From assembly GCA_038204465.1 (NCBI GenBank), contig JBBRCX010000008.1:1-64000 (forward strand): a stretch of 64,000 nt of DNA, read 5' to 3'. Origin of the DNA: JBBRCX01 sp038204465 (GTDB taxonomy: Bacteria; Planctomycetota; Phycisphaerae; Tepidisphaerales; Tepidisphaeraceae). This document shows, in pieces, positions 60,470 to 64,000 of this stretch. Position 1 is the first letter of the stretch. The number at the start of each line of letters is the position of its first letter. The position numbers were made by a program, and so were the translations under genes. The notes under the pieces were generated by a model. It saw only the letters and a program-made list of their open reading frames with translations, had not been told where the DNA came from and did no database searches.

Positions 60470-62629
60470 TCAATGCTTGACGACGAGTTTGTCGGCGCCT
60501 TCGACGAAGCGCGTCTGAGCGAGCCAGTCTTCCTCCACCAGGGGCGAGCTGTACTCATAAGGCCCGTGATGGACGACCGGCACCTTGGTGAAGTTGCCAT
60601 GCGGCGGGGGGCTCTCGGTCTCCCACTCGAGCGTCGTGGCTTCCCACGGGTTGCGCGACGCCTTGGGTCCCCAGACCCACGAGCCGATGAAATTGATGAT
60701 GAACGGAAGCTGCGCGATCCCGAGCACGAAAGCACTGACGCTGATGAACTGGTTCATCGGTTGGTACTTCGCGAAGGAGGCGATGCCGGTGTGGTCGGCG
60801 TAGCGCCGGGCAACACCTCCCACGCCCAGGATGTGCATCGGGAAGAACGTGCAGTTGAACGCGATGAAGCTGAGGATGAAGTGGATCTTGCCGAGGGTCT
60901 CGTTCATCATCCGGCCGAACATCTTGGGATACCAGAAATAGATCGAGCCGAAGATACCGAACATCGTGCCCCCGAACAGCACGTAGTGGATGTGGGCGAC
61001 GATGAAATAGGTATCGTGAATATGCACGTCGACGGCGGTGGAGGCCATGAAGATCCCCGACAGCCCGCCAATGACGAACATCGCGACAAACGCCAGGGCG
61101 TTGAGCATGGCGGCGGTGAAGCGGATGTTTCCGCCCCAGACGGTGCCGAGCCAGTTAAAAGTTTTGATCGCGGATGGCACCGCGATGAACATGGTGCTGA
61201 TGGCGAAGGTGGTGCCGAGGGTGGGGTTCATGCCGCTCTGGAACATGTGATGCGCCCAGACGATGAACCCGAGGAACGCGATGCCCGCGATGGCGTAGAC
61301 CATCGGGCGATAGCCGAAGATCGGCTTGCGGGAGAAGACGGCGATGATGTCCGACACCATTCCCATCGCCGGAAGGATCATGATGTAGACGGCCGGGTGG
61401 GAATAGAACCAGAACAGGTGCTGGTGGAGGATCGCGTAGCCGCCTCCGGAGTTGGACTGCGGCACGTTGGCGACGACCCAGTTGTAGGGCTGGAAAAAGC
61501 TGGAGACGCGGTGGTGATCGAGGAGGTTGAGCAGCAGCGTGGCGGCCAGCACCGGGGTGGCGAGCAGCACCAGGATCGACGTGATGAAGAGGGCCCAGAC
61601 GGAGAGAGGCATTCGGAACATCGTCATGCCGGGGCAGCGCAGCTTCACGATCGTGGAGATGTAATTGACGGCGCCCAGGATGCTGGAGAAGCCGAGGATG
61701 AAGAGGCTGAGGAACCAGGCGGACTGGCCATCGAATGCGATGTGCTGCGCGCCGCGGCCGATGTAGACGGCCGCGATCGCTGAGAGGATCACCGAGAGGG
61801 TGATGCGGCTCATGCGGTCGCCGATCAGGAAGGCGGCGACGAGGAAACCGCAAAGGATCAGGAACTCGAGCACCACGCGGGTGGGCGTTGCACCGAGCAC
61901 ATACGCGGGGGAATGGGTAAACAACAGCGCGCCGTAAACGATGGCGAGGGCGCAGATGCCCCAGATGAGCGAGCCGGTCCTGCGGGTGGTGACGTAATAG
62001 GCGCAGAGATAGAGCAGGCACAGCACGCTGGCGAGATAGAGCATCACGACGCCGAAGGCGGGCCAGACATTTTCCGGGCCGTGGCCGAGGAAAAGCGCGC
62101 TGAGCGGCGGATAACTGGTCCAGCCCGCGGCGGCGGGGCCTCCGTTGAGGAAAAAGCTGGCGACCATGATGGTGCCGGCAGGAAACGCGGACCAGAACGC
62201 GAGCCCATTCATGAAGGGGAAGGCCATGTCGGCGGCGCCGATCTTCAGGGGGATGAGGTAGTTCCCAAAGGTGCCGACCAGCAGGGGGATGATCACGAAA
62301 AAGATCATGATCGACGCGTGCATGGTGAAGGTGGCGGTGTACCAGTCGTCAGGCAGCGACTCGGTGGTCCACACGCCGATGGCTTTGAGAAACGCGCCGA
62401 AGACCGGCACAGGCCGGCCCGGCCAGCCAAGCTGCCAGCGGACCAGCATTGCCTCGAGCCCCCCGATCACGAAGAACGTCAGGCCCAGAAGGAGGAACTG
62501 GATGCCGATGACCTTGTGGTCGGTGGAGAAGATGTACTTCTTGAAGAAGCTGATCTCGTGAGGATGTTCTGCTCCGTGGGCCTCGTGGGCGACGGAGCCC
62601 GCCTGGGACGGATGAGGGATCGCAGTCAT
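60470..62629 (-). CDS. Cytochrome c oxidase subunit I, type A2, with an extra four-helix insert
   Basis: A 719-residue heme-copper oxidase subunit I, larger than the usual 520-600. Ligands are intact: H103 and H548 for heme a, H546 for heme a3, and H411, H460, H461 for CuB, with the cross-linked Tyr at 415. Helix VI reads YSHPAVY, with Ala for the Glu of A1 oxidases and the YS pair before it, which marks type A2. Residues about 186-300 are an addition between TSYPPLSA and LFILGFSSILGAVNY with four further helices (about 192-213, 218-237, 252-270 and 276-291). The ATG is at 62629; the open frame extends further up without support. Confidence 0.95.
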   Translation of the reverse strand: MTAIPHPSQAGSVAHEAHGAEHPHEISFFKKYIFSTDHKVIGIQFLLLGLTFFVIGGLEAMLVRWQLGWPGRPVPVFGAFLKAIGVWTTESLPDDWYTATFTMHASIMIFFVIIPLLVGTFGNYLIPLKIGAADMAFPFMNGLAFWSAFPAGTIMVASFFLNGGPAAAGWTSYPPLSALFLGHGPENVWPAFGVVMLYLASVLCLLYLCAYYVTTRRTGSLIWGICALAIVYGALLFTHSPAYVLGATPTRVVLEFLILCGFLVAAFLIGDRMSRITLSVILSAIAAVYIGRGAQHIAFDGQSAWFLSLFILGFSSILGAVNYISTIVKLRCPGMTMFRMPLSVWALFITSILVLLATPVLAATLLLNLLDHHRVSSFFQPYNWVVANVPQSNSGGGYAILHQHLFWFYSHPAVYIMILPAMGMVSDIIAVFSRKPIFGYRPMVYAIAGIAFLGFIVWAHHMFQSGMNPTLGTTFAISTMFIAVPSAIKTFNWLGTVWGGNIRFTAAMLNALAFVAMFVIGGLSGIFMASTAVDVHIHDTYFIVAHIHYVLFGGTMFGIFGSIYFWYPKMFGRMMNETLGKIHFILSFIAFNCTFFPMHILGVGGVARRYADHTGIASFAKYQPMNQFISVSAFVLGIAQLPFIINFIGSWVWGPKASRNPWEATTLEWETESPPPHGNFTKVPVVHHGPYEYSSPLVEEDWLAQTRFVEGADKLVVKH

Positions 62630-62687
62630 AAGCAGCTCAACTCTTTTCTGAACAATCCTGAGGCACTGTCTGAACGATCCAAGGCAA

Positions 62688-63983
62688 CTACCGCGAGGCT
62701 GACGCCGCCTGCAGGTCACCGGCGGCGACCGGGGCAGGCTTGATCGGCTGGGTCGAAGGCGCTCGCTTCGACAGTTCCACCTTGTTCATGAAGTCCTCGT
62801 ACTCCTGTTTGCTGACGAAGAAGACGTCGTTGCGCATCGTGTAGTGGCCGGCTCCGCAGAGTTCCTCGCAGGCGAGTTCCCAGGGCTTCATCAGGGCGGT
62901 GAGCTGGGTGATGCCGTAGGCGCTGCGGAGATCAGACCGAAGCGACTCGATTTCACTGGAAAGCATGGGCGGCGTGATGGCTTCCATCTCGATGTTGCGC
63001 CGGCGAAGCCTGTTGCGAGCGCCGTCTTCCAGACTCTGGAACGTTGCGATCCATGCGCTGGGGAGGGCGCCGGTGCCCTTGGGGTCGGAGATCTGCCAGA
63101 TCTTCGGGTTGCCGAGCAGCCTCGCGCCGGGGGTGTCATAGGTGACCCAGATCCTGGCCCACGCGGGGATCTGATCGATGTCCATCCTCTGCGTGCTCTG
63201 GCCGTTGGGCAGCGCCTTGAAGTTGATCACGCCGCGCATGCCGGGGACCGCGTCGAGCTTCACGCGGAAATTGGGCAGGAAGAAGTCGTGCAGCACGTCC
63301 TTGGCGGAAAGGTTGATCTCCAGCGCGCGATCGACGGGCAGGACGATGGGGCGGGCGGCGGCGGTGGGGGCGTAATCGTCGTCTTTGCCGGCTTCCTCGG
63401 CGCTCAAATCCTGACCGAGCGTGTTATTGGGCGGGGCGATGGCGTTGGTGATCGCCTTGAGGGCTTCGGCCTCGGGCATGGTGCGATAGCCGGGGTCAGT
63501 GGGCTTGGGGAACGCGAGATACTTACCAAGCTTTCCGTCGGGGCCCGCGTACACCACGTGCCATTTGAACTGCTCGCCGACGACGAGGAACCGGGCGCGG
63601 TTGGGATCGTCGCCGAGCGGCGAGTAACGGTAGTTGTCCCACACGCGCTTGGTCATCAGGGCGAGCGCGACGAGAATGACGGCGGGGACCAGTGTCCAGA
63701 CCATTTCCAGGCGAGTGTTGCCGTGGCTGAATCTCGCCTTCTGCTGACCGGGGCGGTGCCGGTATTTGATGAGGAAGTAGACCAGGACGACCTCGACCAC
63801 GATGAAGACGATCATCGTAATCCAGAGGATCAGGGTATAGAGGCTGTCCATTCCGGCGCCATGAGTGGAATAATCGGGCGGCAGCCGGTACTTGTTCCAC
63901 TGCAGATTGGGGGGCACATCGGCGAAGGCGGGCGCGGCGAGAGCTGGCGCCAGCAGCGCCGCAACGATGAGGGGCAGTCGCAA
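62688..63983 (-). CDS. Cytochrome c oxidase subunit II, possibly running past the window end
   Basis: A protein of 431 residues as far as seen: signal peptide (LPLIVAALLAPALAAPAFA), two helices (about 50-73 and 95-115) and a periplasmic cupredoxin domain. The CuA site is complete: His in DVLHDFFLPN and CEELCGAGHYTM with both Cys, His and Met. Two stretches of added sequence lie in the cupredoxin domain (about 150-215 and 300-370). There is no fused cytochrome c domain. The start drawn is TTG 63983 without a ribosome site; the frame stays open to the window edge, so the real start is probably outside. Confidence 0.92.
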   Translation of the reverse strand: MRLPLIVAALLAPALAAPAFADVPPNLQWNKYRLPPDYSTHGAGMDSLYTLILWITMIVFIVVEVVLVYFLIKYRHRPGQQKARFSHGNTRLEMVWTLVPAVILVALALMTKRVWDNYRYSPLGDDPNRARFLVVGEQFKWHVVYAGPDGKLGKYLAFPKPTDPGYRTMPEAEALKAITNAIAPPNNTLGQDLSAEEAGKDDDYAPTAAARPIVLPVDRALEINLSAKDVLHDFFLPNFRVKLDAVPGMRGVINFKALPNGQSTQRMDIDQIPAWARIWVTYDTPGARLLGNPKIWQISDPKGTGALPSAWIATFQSLEDGARNRLRRRNIEMEAITPPMLSSEIESLRSDLRSAYGITQLTALMKPWELACEELCGAGHYTMRNDVFFVSKQEYEDFMNKVELSKRAPSTQPIKPAPVAAGDLQAASASR

Positions 63984-64000
63984 GACGCGGCTGAGGGTCC

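Noticed and set aside
1..64000. CRISPR arrays, insertion sequences, prophage genes or rRNA
   Set aside because: No spaced direct repeats, transposase, integrase, phage structural genes or rRNA stretches were found.

Overview
The window is GC-rich chromosomal DNA that most resembles the Planctomycetota, probably class Phycisphaerae. This is inferred from gene families, not from a marker-gene phylogeny. Pointers are a large TPR gene feeding into flgN and an NtrB/NtrC pair at the head of a single flagellar operon, a DUF1844 protein, a bactofilin-like protein, a GH95 fucosidase, a Gfo/Idh/MocA oxidoreductase, an FG-GAP/VCBS protein, and an aa3-type oxidase operon of the A2 kind. Several genes have a TATAAT-like -10 box only 6-9 nt before the start codon and no ribosome binding site, which suggests frequent leaderless mRNAs.

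Layout. 1-2400: end of a GH95 fucosidase and two membrane proteins. 2.6-5.3 kb: clpB with its terminator. 5.3-6.5 kb (minus): bactofilin-like protein and a membrane protein. 6.6-9.9 kb: M24 peptidase, three small membrane proteins (one with a zinc ribbon) and a Vps4-like AAA ATPase with a MIT-like N-terminus. 10-24 kb: VCBS protein, oxidoreductase, recQ, GT87-like mannosyltransferase, lipid-binding-like protein, MFS transporter, hisS, trigger factor, CocE-type hydrolase and DUF1844 protein.

24.1-47.7 kb is one long plus-strand flagellar block: TPR protein, flgN, sensor kinase, sigma-54 activator, flgB/flgC, fliE, fliF, an extra fliG N-domain, fliG, fliH, fliI, fliJ, motE-like, fliL, fliN, fliO, fliP, fliQ, fliR, flhB, flhA, flhF, flhG, a small membrane protein and fliA, closed by a strong terminator. 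The MS-ring, rotor and export genes are full length. In contrast, flgB and flgC are fused into one chimeric gene with a frameshift, fliL is split over two frames, and fliM and the usual fliK-flgD-flgE-motA-motB segment are missing from their expected places. Either the locus is decaying, or it is rearranged and the sequence carries indel errors.

47.7-55.1 kb: mnmA, a GT9 glycosyltransferase, ATP sulfurylase (sat), a UPF0104 flippase-like protein, a VOC-domain protein with an unknown C-terminal half, an MFS transporter and tRNA-Ala(CGC). 55.2-64 kb: an ArsR-type regulator, an ABC ATPase, and a minus-strand cytochrome oxidase operon (cox2-cox1-ctaA-ctaB-cox3-cox4) ending in a terminator. Cox1, Cox2 and Cox3 each carry large insertions in otherwise standard cores with intact metal ligands.
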